Shown here piece after piece: positions 34,422-46,658 of a DNA stretch of 64,000 nucleotides. This DNA comes from Chamaecyparis obtusa (Eukaryota; Streptophyta; Pinopsida; Cupressales; Cupressaceae). The translations under genes were made by a program, and so were the position numbers. The notes under the pieces are model-generated. The model was not told where the DNA came from. It saw only the letters and a program-made list of their open reading frames with translations, and did not search any database. Where the stretch lies: the NCBI GenBank assembly GCA_027943335.1, contig BSBK01007026.1:1-64000 (forward strand), given 5' to 3'. Within the stretch, counting starts at the first letter, position 1. Every line of letters starts with the position of its first letter.

Positions 34422-35120
34422 ATGGTTCCTAGTCAAAACAATATGGCCATGGATAATGAATGGTGTTTCCCTTGCAATCAGCCCCAATATCAAGCTATGT
34501 GTTCTAATGGATGGATGAACCAAGCACTAATGGTTCAAAATGCTTCACAAGCTCAAACAGAGGCTCCTTCTAGTGGGACAGCCCCTCAGCAAGAAACACA
34601 AGAGAATGAGACTGCTCTTTTCAATTGGGAGCAACCGGATTTCAGTGGAGTCAACGATGAAGCTACTTTTATTGCCTACACAAGAGCAAAGAGAAGAGCC
34701 CAAGACATGGAGAGAGCAGATTCTGGTACTAAGGCCACTACATCTGTAGAGCCATTGCAGCAAGCTGCCCCTATCACATCCAAGGAGGCCCCTGTCGTCA
34801 CAAGCAAAGAAGGCCAAGTTCCGAGAGAGGCAGAACCCATCATGACAAAAGCACAACAAAGACTACACATTGTGGCACCTTATAACATTGTAGACAACAT
34901 GAAGAAGGTGAATGTCACCATGTCTATGTGGGACTCTTTGTCTATTCCAGGACAACCTGAAATTTTGGAGAAGGCCATGAGAGAGACAACAAATCTTCAA
35001 CCTACAAAAGAAACTGCAAAACCAGTGTTGGTCAACACTGATCAAGAAAGGGGGACTCCAACTAGCAACTCCAAGCCCAATACCATGCAAGGTAGGAATT
35101 TAAAGCCCCCTCCTTTTTAG
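34422..35120 (+). pseudogene. gag C-terminal/linker region with degenerate zinc knuckle
   Basis: Continues gag after the frameshift and is in the same frame as pol. It contains WCFPCNQPQYQAMC, a CCHC-type knuckle whose His is replaced by Gln, then a Glu/Thr/Pro-rich linker of about 180 residues. It ends in TAG at 35118, followed directly in frame by the protease. The stop is either a CAG-to-TAG mutation or a natural read-through boundary between gag and pol. Confidence 0.75.
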
Positions 35121-35147
35121 GTATCTTTAATTATTGGGAAATCTTTA

Positions 35148-37835
35148 GTGCATAATTGTATGGTAGATAGTGGAGCTACTAGCACTGTAATACCCAAGAA
35201 AGTGGCTGATCAATTAGGACTTGAATATGAGCCCTTCCAAAAGAAGGTTACACAACTTGATGGATCCTCAGTCAGTACTATAGGTGTGGCCAAGGATACC
35301 AGTTTAATTCTCCATGCTAGTCCTAATTTTTCCATTCTCCTTGATATATATATTATAGATCTTCCTGCATTGTTTGCCATATGTCTCTCAAGAGAATTCA
35401 CAGCCAAGATAGGAGGTTATCTTTCTTTTGATTGGTCTCACATGCTCTTTCATACAAGGTATGGTACCAAGGTCACCATTAAATCAGAAGCCTTAGCAAT
35501 ACATCATATAGAGCCATATGTGTCCAATTCCATCAATACTAATTGTCCTATATTTGATGACAATGATTTCCCAACCATCAGTGAAGCAAACACCAAAATA
35601 GAGAGTATCCCCGATATTCTCCTAGATGAAAGAACCTCAGAGATCCAAGAGAATCTTGTCTGGGATTTTGATTTGGGGAGTTATTTGATCCAAGAAAGTG
35701 GAGCCATAGAACCAAGCCTTCTCAAAGAATACACTGGTTCGGATGATCAGGATAGTCAGGTCTGGCAACTTTTCTTTGATGGAGCTAGAAGTAGACACGG
35801 TTCTGGTGGAGGTGCTATGTTGGTATCCCCAAAAGGAGAAAGGTATTACATTGCCTTTAGGTTCGGTTTTTCCTGCACCAGCAACACTGCAGAGTATGAA
35901 AGTCTGGTAAATGGACTAGAATGGGCTAGAAAAAGAGGGCTTAAAGTGTTAAAGGTATATGGTGACAGTGAACTTGTTGTCAGCCAGGTAAGAGGGATGA
36001 GTGCAACTAAAAATAATGTCATGAAAGCATACAAACATAGAGTTTGGGATGCAATTGAAGATTTCCATGCTTTCAATATCATTGCTATCCCTAGAAAATT
36101 AAATCAAAATGCTGATAGGTTAGCTGCTATTGGATCTCAGTTTGACATTCCCAATAGCATTTCAAAAGAGGCAGATCAGCAGCACATCAAGATTATTATC
36201 AGACCTTCAATTCCAGATAATAATATTAATTGGCAAGTGTTTGACAATGATGAACAAATTCTGCAGTTCTTGTTTGAAGAGGATGTCTTTTCAAGGAACA
36301 ATCAAAAGAGGTTATCACAGAACTATGGTGATCAAGTGATACAACTTAAATCTAATAAGATGCCTAAAGGTCTGGTCACCTTAGAGACTATCTTCAATAA
36401 GGATGATGAAGTCAAGAAAAATAAAGCTGGCCTGGTAGTCCAACAGGAACATTGTGCTGAATTAGAGTTGGAACCAGGTAAGAGCCTGCAATTTGGAAAA
36501 GTAAACACTAATTCAGAAAAGCAAGCTTACACTAAACTATTTAAAGAATTCAGTGATGTTTTTGCATGGGGATATGAAGACCTCAAGTGTTTTGATCCTA
36601 CCCTCGCTCAGCACACTATTGAATTGGAGCTTAATGCTAAACCAGTAAGGCAAAAGCAAAGGCCTATTAATCCCAAGCTTGAACCACTTATGCATAAGGA
36701 AGTACTCAAACTAATAGAAAGTGGCATCATCTATCCCATCAAACATACTAGTTGGGTTTCCAACCTTGTTCCTGTCAGGAAAAAGAATGGAGAGCTGAGG
36801 TTATGTGTTGATTTCAGAGATTTGAACAGAGCCTCATTAAAAGACCGCCATCCACTACCCTCTATGGAACAAATTCTGCAATGTGTCTCTGGATCCAAGA
36901 GATTCTCATTGTTGGATGGCTATTCAGGATACAATCAAATCTTAGTGAAAGAGGAGGATCAATATAAGACTGCATTTACAACCAAGTGGGGAACCATGGC
37001 ATATCAGAAGATGCCCTTTGGTTTGTCGAATGCAGGTGCCACATTTCAAAAGGAAATGGATATGGCCTTTAAGGGCCTCATGTACAGGTTTGTGCTGGTC
37101 TACCTGGATGACATAACCGTCTACTCAAAGCATGCGGTAGACCACATCAGACATTTGAGGCAGATTTTTGAAAGATGCAGAGAGTTTGGGATATCCCTTA
37201 ATCCCAAGAAATGTGTGTTTGCGGTTCATAAAGGAAAACTATTGGGATATGTAGTATCCAAAGAAGGAATTACAGTGGATCCTGAGAGAATTGCAGCCAT
37301 CTTAGAACTACCATTACCGCATCACAAGAAAAGTCTCCAATCTTTCATAGGAAAGATCAACTTTGTTAGGAGATTCTTGCCTAACATTGCAGAGTTACTC
37401 AAGCCTTTGACAGCCATGTTGAAGAAGAGTTCAGCCTTTGGTTGGACCAAGGAAGGGAAAGTTAACTTCCAAGCTATTAAAGAAGCCTTAACAGAAGCTC
37501 CTACTCTCCTAAACCCAAATTTCAGTAAAGATTTTATCCTTTATGCTTATGGGGGTCATGATGCTATATCTGCAATGTTGACTCAAGAAAATGCTGAAGG
37601 ATTGGAGCAGCCTATTGCTTTCTTCAGCAAAGGTTTAGAAGAGTATGAGCAAAGATACTCTTTTGTAGAAAAGCATGTTCTTGCTGTGGTAAAGAGCCTC
37701 AAAAAATTCAGACATTTGTTGACCCATAACAAGGTGCATTTGATGGTTACTCATCCAAGTGTCAAGGAATTTTTGCTTTCTAAGGACCTAAATGAAAAAA
37801 AGAGCTGGTTGGATCACCAAGGTGATGGAATATGA
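35148..37835 (+). pseudogene. pol: pol: protease, extra RNase H, RT, RNase H
   Basis: 895 open codons. Protease active site DSGATS is at residues 7-12. An RNase H of plant or archaeal type follows at residues ~205-330 with all four acids (FFDGA, AEYES, YGDSELV, NADRLA). RT spans ~530-710 with LCVDFRDL and the catalytic YLDD near 651. The standard gypsy RNase H follows (~795-870), but its first Asp is Tyr (LYAYGGHDA) and its third motif lacks Asp (VTHPSVKEF). The ORF ends by a frameshift in seven A at 37795-37801; the correct frame goes on to a TAG at 37846 and then integrase. The placement of the extra RNase H before RT is unusual among gypsy elements generally. Confidence 0.92.
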
Positions 37836-37848
37836 CATAGATGTTTAG

Positions 37849-38185
37849 ATTACCAAGCTGGTTAGAGGAAGAGGTCTTTGCGAGCATCTGGCAGAAGATG
37901 GAAGTTCAAAGAAATTGGAATACATAGATGCATCTTTGGTGGTGCATTCTACAGGAGAACAAGCCAAGGCAACTAGCTGGTTGCCTAATATGATCAAATA
38001 TTTGAAGATAGGACAATATACTGCTGGCCTAGATTCAGCAAAAAGGAGGTATTACAGGTTACAGTCTGTTCCTTTTGTGCTGATAGATGAAATTCTTTTC
38101 AGAAAGGATCAAAACGGTGTCCTTCTAAGATGCATAGACTCAGAAAGGGTTGCAGATGTCTTATTTGAGTTTCATGATGGAGCTT
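37849..38185 (+). pseudogene. Integrase N-terminal part, cut by insertion
   Basis: Continues pol after the frameshift and TAG 37846. It covers the RNase H-integrase connector (KLVRGRG, YIDASLVVH, ILFRKDQNGVLLRCI) and the first His of the HHCC zinc finger (FHDGA). It is interrupted after AGCTT (38181-38185) by the 4.27-kb insertion. The second half resumes at 42457 in the matching frame, restoring HDGASGGH. Confidence 0.9.
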
Positions 38186-39481
38186 TGTTGTGAGGTTTTC
38201 ACACCATCCCCCCAAAATATTTGGGGACCCCCAATTTTTATTTTTTTTGAGCAAGCCTTGGCAATTTTTTCTAGATCCGAGAGTTTGGGTGCCTTAGCAA
38301 ATTTTGGGTGATCTAGAAGTTTTGGAATGAGAATTTTACACCTTGGATGTTTTTAAAGTGCCTGGGGGGGTATTGCTTGTTTTCACCTTGTGCGAAACGT
38401 TGATTTTCTTAAATAGTCGATTTTGTCTCCAAGCCAACTGAAATTCGATGAGAAAATTTTATTTTAATATCTGGCAGGATAAAATTGTAAATTTTGGACT
38501 TGATTAAATTTTGAAAATTGATGAAATTGAATAACTTGAGATTTTCAAAATTTAATTGTGAAATTGGATATTTTTGGGAAAATCTTGTAAATTGTTGGTG
38601 GAGAAAAGTGGAAATTAAATAAAATTTGATTTAAAATTGCCAAATTTGAGTTTAACTGCCAAATAGAGATAATAAATTGCAAAATATAAAAAATTAATGG
38701 CCAAATGGAAATTAAATTGCTAAATGATTTTTTTTTGGATTGCAAATAATTTAAAAAAAAATTAAATTGCCAAGTGGGATTTTTGAAATTTTAAATGAGA
38801 AATGAATAAATGAAAATTTGAAATTGTTTGAATTGTGATTGGCTTGCAAATTTTAATTAATTTTGGTGAGGTTGTTGTGATTAAATGCATTTATTTGGCA
38901 ATTTTAAAATAATTAAAATCATATTTTTGGGCTGAGTGTTTGTAATTTAAAAATTTAATTTGGGCTCCTTTGTGTGTTAAATTCAATGTATTTTAAGGCC
39001 TAAGAGGTGTGAAATTCAAGACAAGTTATTGGGTCCACAATGGGGAAGGTTTAAAGCTATATTAGAGGCCTAAATGACCTTTTTTCAAAATTTCAATTTT
39101 TGGGCCTTTGATAATTTCGGATTTGGCTAATTTAAATCCATAATTTTGCACAATTCAATGCAAGTGGCTTTCTTAATTTAAATTTGCCCTTTCCTTAAAT
39201 TAATTTATTTTTTTGGGGGCCATGGCTTGGTTAATTTCAATGTTTAGGGGCCCCATATGGATTATTTTTTGGAGTAGCCCAATTTCATTTTAAAAAGGAA
39301 AATTAACATGCTATTGCACAGATTTTTGTTTTTGCAATGGGCTGGCCCAATTTTAAATTAAAATTAAATACCCAAGGCTATGTGATTTAATGCATTTAAT
39401 TTGGGTTATATGTTTGGCAATTTAATTAATTTTATTTTCCCTCCAATGCAGGTCAGCCCTATTTGAAGAGGCAAAAAATTA

Positions 39482-39491
39482 GTATAAAGGG
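39482..39491 (+). promoter_or_regulatory. TATA-like box in nested solo LTR
   Basis: AGTATAAAGG followed by a C/T-rich stretch at 39500-39540, as in a plant core promoter. A second candidate (TCTATATAAGG) lies near 41636. Confidence 0.4.
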
Positions 39492-40079
39492 AGGGCTTGT
39501 CTCCTCATTTTCTCATTCATTTCTTGCTTGTCTCTTGGCAGCCAAGGAGGAGCTCTTGGAGCAGCAAAAGAGCAAAATTTTGCAAGGAGTGCATTTTTGG
39601 TGTTGTCTTCTTCTTCTTTGGAGAAGAATTTGTTGGTGTAGAGGGCAGGAGGTTCAGATTTGCAAATATTAAGGCTCAGATTTATCAATTCTCAGGCATC
39701 CACACTCAGATTTTCAATTGGCAAGGTGGCAAAGTTCAGATTTGTGATAGAGGAGGAGTTTATTGATAGTGATTCATAGCGAGATTTTGAAGGGAAGAGA
39801 TCCTCTTGTGGAGACAGAAAATTTTTGAGAATCAAGCTAAGCCAATTACAATTCCGAGAGATCAAGAGGAAGTTATCAAGCCAAAGAAAACCGGTGAGTG
39901 GCCTATCTTTTCCTCTCTCCTTAATTGCTTTCATTTCATTGGTGCTAGTTTAGGTGTTGAAAACTAATTTCAAGAGTAGAGTTAGGTGTTTGGATATTAA
40001 GTTGATTACTCGATTGTCTTGATTAGCTTTTTTCCCTCAAGTTCTTGCTTGCATTCCATCATTGCATTTCATCTTAGGC

Positions 40080-40310
40080 GAAGATTGGAGTGATAAGTGT
40101 AGTCCATCTTAAGGCAAAGGCGGGGAGTGATAAGTGTAGATTGCATTATTGCATCTCATTTTAGGGAGAAGATTGGAGTGATAAGTGTAGTCCATCTTAA
40201 GGTATCGGCGGGGAGTGATAAGTGTAGTATTCCACCCCTAGGTGAAGATTGGAGTGATAAGTGTAGTTTCACCAGCATTGTAGAAAAGGCGGGGAGTGAT
40301 AAGTGTTTAG
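40080..40310. repeat. ~82-bp tandem repeat in nested LTR
   Basis: Six copies of GGAGTGATAAGTGT alternate between GATTGGAGTGATAAGTGTAG and GGCGGGGAGTGATAAGTG, forming about three two-part units of roughly 82 bp. A 90-codon frame (40303-40572) starts at its end but has no recognised domain. Confidence 0.85.
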
Positions 40311-42456
40311 GATGGCTGATGTTAATGCAAGCAAGCGATCCAAAGGAATTAATGCTGAAATAGGAGACAAGGAAGTCATGATACCCAATTCCAACTTCCG
40401 CTCAAAATTGAAATGCGTTGGAGACACCAACATTGGTACCTTTGATATGATTCAATTAAGAGAGAGGTTGAGAGACAGTCAGTTACCTGTGGCAAAGAAG
40501 ATCAATCAGTATGGATTTGTGCAAGGAAAGGTTCAATCTACCCCAGCAGCGGAAATGATACAGCAGGATTAGTTAACACCAAGTCATCAAGGCTCACCCG
40601 ATCAGATCAGCAAGTCAGAGTGCAGCAGCTTCATTGTGCTTCTCAACCGGATCCCAGGCTCTACAAAAGGTACACAGTTTGATCCTTGGATGTTTTATTT
40701 TATTGAAGAGATTGAGAATGGTTAAGAAAAATTGATTGGATTAGGATCACTAGCATGAATTTAGAGTTGCAACTTAGATAGTGCAAAATCGGAAGCAAGT
40801 CTACATGGGGTCCTACTTCAATTCGAATGCAAGACTATTAGTGATGCTTTGCCAGTCGAACCAAATCCAATTGGGGAGATGCACTGCACCACTATGGTTG
40901 AGGCAAGTACTTATGCCAAAAGGGCAAGGTTGTGGCAGTTCAAACAGTTGAAGGCAGTCAAGAGTTAACCAAGGAGGAAGGCATTGATGAAAGCAGTTGA
41001 TGAATTCAGTGATGGGTGGATTGTGGAACAATCAAGGAGATATGGTGAGGGCAGGTGCCTAAAACCCAAGGTTATTGAAACAAAGATGCATGCATGCAGA
41101 TCAAATCCAAATAGGAAGGTTAAAAATGGCAAAGTATTGAAGTAAGGAGGAAAGTGATTGAAAGGTTGAGGGAGGTCAAGTTTGATTTCAAGGCGGTGGC
41201 CAAGAGTAAGGCTCTCGAATTGCAAGAAGGTTCACATCCAGGCAAGCCACCAAGGTCAAGGCAGGATTACCCCAAGTGCATGGAGACCTCACCCTTTTGA
41301 GGACAGGACACCAAGTACAAGCAAGTTCAAGTGGTGGTGAGAAAATTTCTAAGGACAAGCTCAAGCATTCAAGGCTTCATCTCATGTCAAGGATTAATGA
41401 ACTTTATAAGACAAGGTTGATGAGGTGGCAATTTCATGTGCATGCAATCAAATCATGCCAAGTGTCCTATGTTCTCATTGGTTGACAGATTATTGTAATT
41501 TTCTCATTGGCCCACAAAGTTGGTGCCCTCATGTAATTGGTTGAAAGATGGTAACCCTAATTAGGGTTTGTAAGGTTTAATCTTGGCCCTTGATTTTGCC
41601 TCTTAATCTTGGCCACTCGTTGTAATTTTGAGCCTCTATATAAGGCCATTTGTACTCATTTGTAAAGAGAGTTATGTTGGAGAAATTGTTGCTAGAATAC
41701 AATCAAAATTGTTCTCTATTCATTGTTGTGACTTGCATGGTGGATATACATGATCATTTTGGTGTATTTGCATGGTTCTTCTCATCTCTCAAATTAAAGT
41801 AGAATTTCATTTCATGTTGTTAGAGTAAGAAGTAAATGGTTAGTTGCAATGGTGATATTGGTAAATGTTTGATAGGGATCTATATACTAGGCCACTAGCA
41901 TCCTAGCAGCTTGTTAGGAAGCTTTGTGTGGTAATCTAGTCTAATCGCTCCCAAGTTCTACTTGCATTTCATTTTTTCGCTTGTACTTCAAGTTGGGTTG
42001 GAAGATAGGTGTTAGTGTGAAAATCCTAAGAGTAACCCTTAGACTCATCGCACCGATGGAAGTAGAGCCGCTGGTAAGCTTTCATTTGGTTTGATCCCCG
42101 TCCATTCGCCAATCTTTCCATTCTATAGGAGTAGTAGTAGAGCAAGAAGTAGTTAGTAGTGAGAAGTTTAAGAAGTAAAGTTGAAAGTGGTAAATTGGAA
42201 AATCATTTGAGTATGCATTGCAAAGCTAGATCATCATCATGGCAAGAATTTGACATCTTTCAAATGAACAACGTAAGCCCGCCGAAGTGATTACCAGCAA
42301 ATCACATTTATATAACTGAGTTAGTATCCACAGGTGTAAGGAACCTTGGAGTATCCTTGTATACTTTTCAAGAGAGGGTTGAGTGTTTGGTACGCCGTAT
42401 CAAGTATTCAATTGCTATATGTTATGTAGTGGTACAAAACTGACATCAACAAGCTT

Positions 42457-43517
42457 CTGGTGGCCATTTCTCTCCTACGACTACAGCTTTTAATATCATG
42501 AGGGTTGGATACTATTGGCCATCTATCTTCAAAGACAGTCATGATTATGTTAGAAGATGCATCAAATGTGCTATTTTTGCAGGGAAAGAAAGATTTGCAG
42601 CTCTGCCCCTACAGCCAGTCAGAACAGAGCAGCCCTTCATGAGGTGGGGTATAGATTTCATTGGCATGATTAACCCTCCATCTAGTGCAGGAGACAAGTG
42701 GATAATTACTGCAACTGATTATATCACTAGGTGGATAGAGGCAGTTGCTTTAAAAGAAGCTAATGAGAGTGCTGTTTTAAGTTTTTATGATGACATCATT
42801 CATAGATTTGGCATTCCAGATTCTATAGTTTCAGACAATGCATTAGCATTTACAGGCCTCAAAGTCTCAGAGTGGGTAGTCAAGAAGGGCATTTGTCTGA
42901 ATACAAGTTCCAATTACTATCCTCAAGGGAATGGTTTGGCAGAATCAACAAATAAGAATCTGGTTAGAATAATCAAGAAGACTCTGCAAGACAGTCAGAG
43001 GGATTGGCATACTAAATTGAAGTCTGCCTTGTGGTTAGATAGAATTACCCCAAAGAAAATCATTGGTAATTCCCCATACATGTTGGTGTACGGTAGGGAG
43101 GCTAGGTTATCTATTTCAACTGAATTACCAGCCTTGGACTTGGCCACTCAGTATGCCTTGTTTGAGGAAGGTGATCCTATGCAAACCAGATATGCCCAGT
43201 TGATGGAGCTAGAGGAGATCAGAGATAAATCAATGCAAGATATGGCATTCCATCAGAATCAAACAAAAAGAAGCTTTGATAAAAGAGCCAGGGTTAGAAA
43301 CTTCAAGGTTGGAGATGTAGTTCTCAAATGGGATGAGTTCAGGTCAAAACCTGGCAAGCACACAAAGTTTGATTCCTTTTGGGGTGGGCCATTTGTTATA
43401 ACAGAGTGCAAAGGATCCAACGCTTTTCAGCTTTCAACCCTCAAAGGAGATGCCCTGCCAATCTCAGTGAATGGTTTCCACTTGAAGCCTTGCTTTGAAG
43501 TTAATCCTTCTCTGTAG
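42457..43517 (+). pseudogene. Integrase C-terminal part of gypsy element
   Basis: Continues the integrase after the nested insertion. It has the rest of the HHCC zinc finger (CIKC), then the catalytic core with WGIDFIG (first Asp), SDNALAF (second Asp) and NGLAESTNK (Glu), giving the D-D-E triad. The GKHTKFDSFWGGPF and NGFHLKPCF segments near the end are typical of the gypsy integrase C-terminus, without a chromodomain. Stop TAG at 43515. Integrase inserts the cDNA into the genome. Confidence 0.92.
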
Positions 43518-43739
43518 GTCCTTCTTGTAAATCCTTGTAAATATTTTTCCTGCTTTCTCCCAGCTTGCTAGTTTAGTTTTTCCTTGTTTTCCAAGAAGTG
43601 CGGGTGCACAGGTTTGTCTTCTCGGTTCAGTTTTTGGTTTTTGAAGTTTTCGTGCAAGAAGTGATCCCGTACCCAATGGATTGAGTCAAGGCTACTGGTC
43701 TGTGTCTAGCAGGCTGACATCCCGCAGAGGTCGCCAAAA

Positions 43740-46198
43740 TGTTGCCCCAAAAATTCCTTGTCTTTCATTTTTGGCCACAGCTCTGTTTTACCAAGTGAAA
43801 CGCTCAAAGTGTCGAAAACGCAGTGTGTTTTTGACCTCTCAGCTTTGAAAGTTTGGTGTGTTTTCGGCCTTTTCTCGAAAACCCTCTGTGTTTTGACCCT
43901 AAGCGCGCAACTCCGACGGGCGGGTCCCAGTGCCTAAAACCGTGCTAGTGTAGCAAAAGATCCGACGGCTTTCGCATGATCGCATGGGATCTCCCGATCC
44001 CATGAGAACACGCGATAGCCGTTGATGCGGTATCTCTGATCGGGGGTCAATTGGTGTTTCGCGGTTCGGTGGATGGTACCGTTAGCGGTTCGGTGGCTGG
44101 CATCATGCGGTTAGTCACATGATCGCATGGGCTCTTTTGAGCCCATGCGACCATGCGGCAAACCGTTAGCATTTTTGGTGGGGGTGGCTCACGGTTCGAC
44201 TGGCAGTTCGTGGGGCCCGGGATCTTTGTATTGGCGCAAGTGCGAGGAGATCGGACGGTGGTCGTATGATCTCATGGGATCTTCCGATCCCATGCGATCA
44301 TGCGACAATCGTTAGATGGGAATCTTGCGAATGCGGTGGGTCCTGTGCCGAGGTGTTCGCTGAGGTGGCGGTTGGACCGAATGGGGGAGTGACACGTGGC
44401 TGCACGGTTGCGCGGTTGGAGGTGGGCCCAGTTTTATGTGCAGTCGGCGAAGGTTCTTGCGGGCCCGGTAACATGGGCCCCGTAGATTTGAAATCTACGG
44501 TGGTCGCGTGATCGCATGGGATCTCCCGATCCCATGCGATCACGCGACCACCGTCGGATCCTCTGCATTTTTTCGGTGGGGTTTTTGTGGGTTCGGTCGA
44601 GGTGCTCGGCCTCGGTTCAGCCGCGTGGTGGATCTTGTGGGCCCGAGCATTTTTGAGGAGCGGTGGCTTTTTCAAAGAGATGTTGCATAATCGCATGCAG
44701 GCCTTTCGGCCCATGCGATCATGCGACCGCTGATTTTTTTCAGGCCGTGTGGTCGGCTCCTGTTGTAACACGTGGTGGAGTTTGGCAAGTTTGATATCTG
44801 GCGGGTCCCGAGCAATGCTTTTGTGGCAGCGGCAGGGCAGTTTCCAAGGGGATGTCGCATTATCGCATAAAGGCCTTTCGGCCCATGCGATCATGCGACC
44901 GTTGGCATTTTCGAAGGGCGGAGGCGAGTTTTTGAAAGCTTGTCGCATGATCGCATAAAGGACTTTCGGCCCATGCGATCATGCGACCATCGCTTGGTCA
45001 AGTAGATATAGCCTGTTTTGGCAAACTCTCTTCCAAGGTAGACGTTGCGAGCGCGGGTAGTTCAAAAACTTATGTCACCAGGGCGGTTGCAGTTGAGGAA
45101 TTTGCTGAGATCTTTTAGGCAGCTGTTTCTCGATCTTTTCCAGTATCTAATCGGATTTGAGCATTCATGGCAGTGGGCTTGCAGGGGGGTAGATGGATCA
45201 AAGTTGTTGATCTGCAGGCATGGGCATGCAAAGAAAAGATATCTGATCGGCTATGATTTTGCAGAGAGGCATTTATGATCAGAGGTGACTGTTTTTAGGG
45301 CCAGATTATTATATTGCAGGTTTATGTAGCCCTAAAAGTTTTTTTGTTTCCTGCCTGCATGCAGGGTTGTATATATTATTTTTTGGAGCCAGTAGTGCTC
45401 AGAATGAACATTTTGTAAAAAAGAGAAGCTCTTTTCTTAAAAAACCATTTGTAGCATTTCTTCCTGCTCTCTAGTTTTCCCACATTTCATAAGTTCTCAT
45501 TGATAATGCAGATTTTGCAAAGTATTCTGTGACATATTTTTCCTGTCCTTATGCTTTCCTGTTGGCTTATCTCTTATTGGATTGAGTTTATGAATGCTTT
45601 TAATGGTATTTTAGGTTCCCTGATTCCTCTTACTTTCTGTAGCTGTGTGTGTTATTGTGTTTGATCCGATTTAGATGTTTTGTGGGTATATTTCAGCCTC
45701 TAACAGTCTTGTCTCAATCCTGCACCAAGCTATAGGAGTGAATGTCTGTTTGCAGGTCATGGATTGATGTCTAATCCTGAGAGCTTTGTTGTTGTCAAAG
45801 AATCTTTCTCTTTCCCTGAACAACCTCTTTTGTTTGCAGACCCCTCCATGAAACACTTATGCAAGCGTATTCAGTAAGTTGTAATCTCCTAGACCTATTT
45901 CTGTCATTGGTTTCATCCCTCTATACTGAGATCCAAACCCTAGTTCGGTGCATCACCTGGTAGGATAGATTTGCTTTCTGTCATTTCCCTTCATGCATTC
46001 CTTCTATCCCTTTCCCTCAAAAATTTACTTTCCTGTTAAGAGCAAATTAGGGTGATTATCCAAGAGGAACCAGCCTAGAATCTGGAGGTCTCATCTCGGT
46101 TAGCAAAAGGTCCCACAACCTTGAGATGATTCCCTTGTTATACTGAGTTATCAAGACTACGAGAGCTTGAACTAGGGGTGCAAATTTAGTGTATAACA
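43740..46198 (+). repeat. 3' LTR of gypsy element
   Basis: 2459 bp, TGTTGCCC to GTATAACA, collinear with the left LTR. A purine stretch (GCAGAGGTCGCCAAAA) stands just before it as a weak polypurine tract. GTTAA follows at 46199. Confidence 0.95.
43968..44987. repeat. Seven-hairpin array in right LTR
   Basis: The same seven hairpins as in the left LTR, at about 43968-44019, 44113-44158, 44266-44309, 44497-44554, 44682-44727, 44853-44899 and 44942-44987. The fourth has perfect 26-bp arms (44497-44522 and 44529-44554) around CTCCCG. It is preceded by a second small palindrome, GTAGATTTGAAATCTAC. Confidence 0.9.
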
Positions 46199-46203
46199 GT
46201 TAA

Positions 46204-46653
46204 CAAATGAAAAATAACAACATACCTCTTACATGTATGCACCTGCATGAAAAAGGTATGATGATCCATAATGAGTTTCCAACTTTGTCCACACATCTCT
46301 ACTTTGTTATAGACATGTATCCATTCTAGAGTATGCTGTCATAGCTCTTTGAGGCATTGGAAATGGAAATAATAATGACTCAAATCATCGCATACATCCC
46401 TCCTTGTTAAACTGAAAACCACGGTCATTGAAAATCAACAAACTCTCACTCAAAATCTTAATTAAAGCTTGGTGGTACTCTTGGATGCGATTGATTGCTG
46501 CAGACTCACAAAAGGAGACCCAAAAGAATTGGAAACCCTAAAATAGACGACTTCTTCTATTAGAACTCAAAGCTTCACTGATTTAGTTTCCCTCCATTTT
46601 CAGATGCAACGTGGATTTGACAAAGTAAAGGGCATTCTAAGACTCAAACATAC
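46204..46653. other. Host DNA between gypsy element and solo LTR
   Basis: No recognisable gene. Before the gypsy insertion this was contiguous with the DNA left of 30465. Confidence 0.5.
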
Positions 46654-46658
46654 GCTAG

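Larger units (their letters stand above)
38186..42451 (+). mobile_element. 4.27-kb solo LTR-like insertion in integrase
   Basis: Ends are TGTTGTGAGG and GACATCAACA, flanked by the target duplication AGCTT (38181-38185 and 42452-42456). Removing it and one AGCTT restores the integrase frame. There is no internal duplication of the ends, no PBS/PPT pair and no gag or pol, so it is best read as a long solo LTR, or less likely a non-autonomous element. Possible TATA boxes lie at 39482 (AGTATAAAGG) and 41636 (TCTATATAAGG). Orientation is inferred from these. Confidence 0.85.
30470..46198 (+). mobile_element. Ty3/gypsy element, Tat-like, with nested insertion
   Basis: A complete element of 15,729 bp with LTRs at 30470-32965 and 43740-46198 and target duplication GTTAA at 30465-30469 and 46199-46203. 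Order: LTR, PBS, gag, linker, protease, extra RNase H, RT, RNase H, integrase, LTR. The integrase is split by a 4,266-bp insertion (38186-42451), so the element itself was about 11.5 kb. Disruptions visible in pol are few: a homopolymer shift in gag, a TAG before protease, a homopolymer shift and a TAG near the integrase. An RNase H with plant or archaeal-type motifs in addition to the usual one points to the Tat branch. Confidence 0.95.

Noticed and set aside
44298..44948. 216-codon minus-strand frame in the gypsy LTR
   Set aside because: It crosses several hairpins, has a counterpart only as broken pieces in the left LTR, and shows no domain; the GC-rich array lacks stops by composition.
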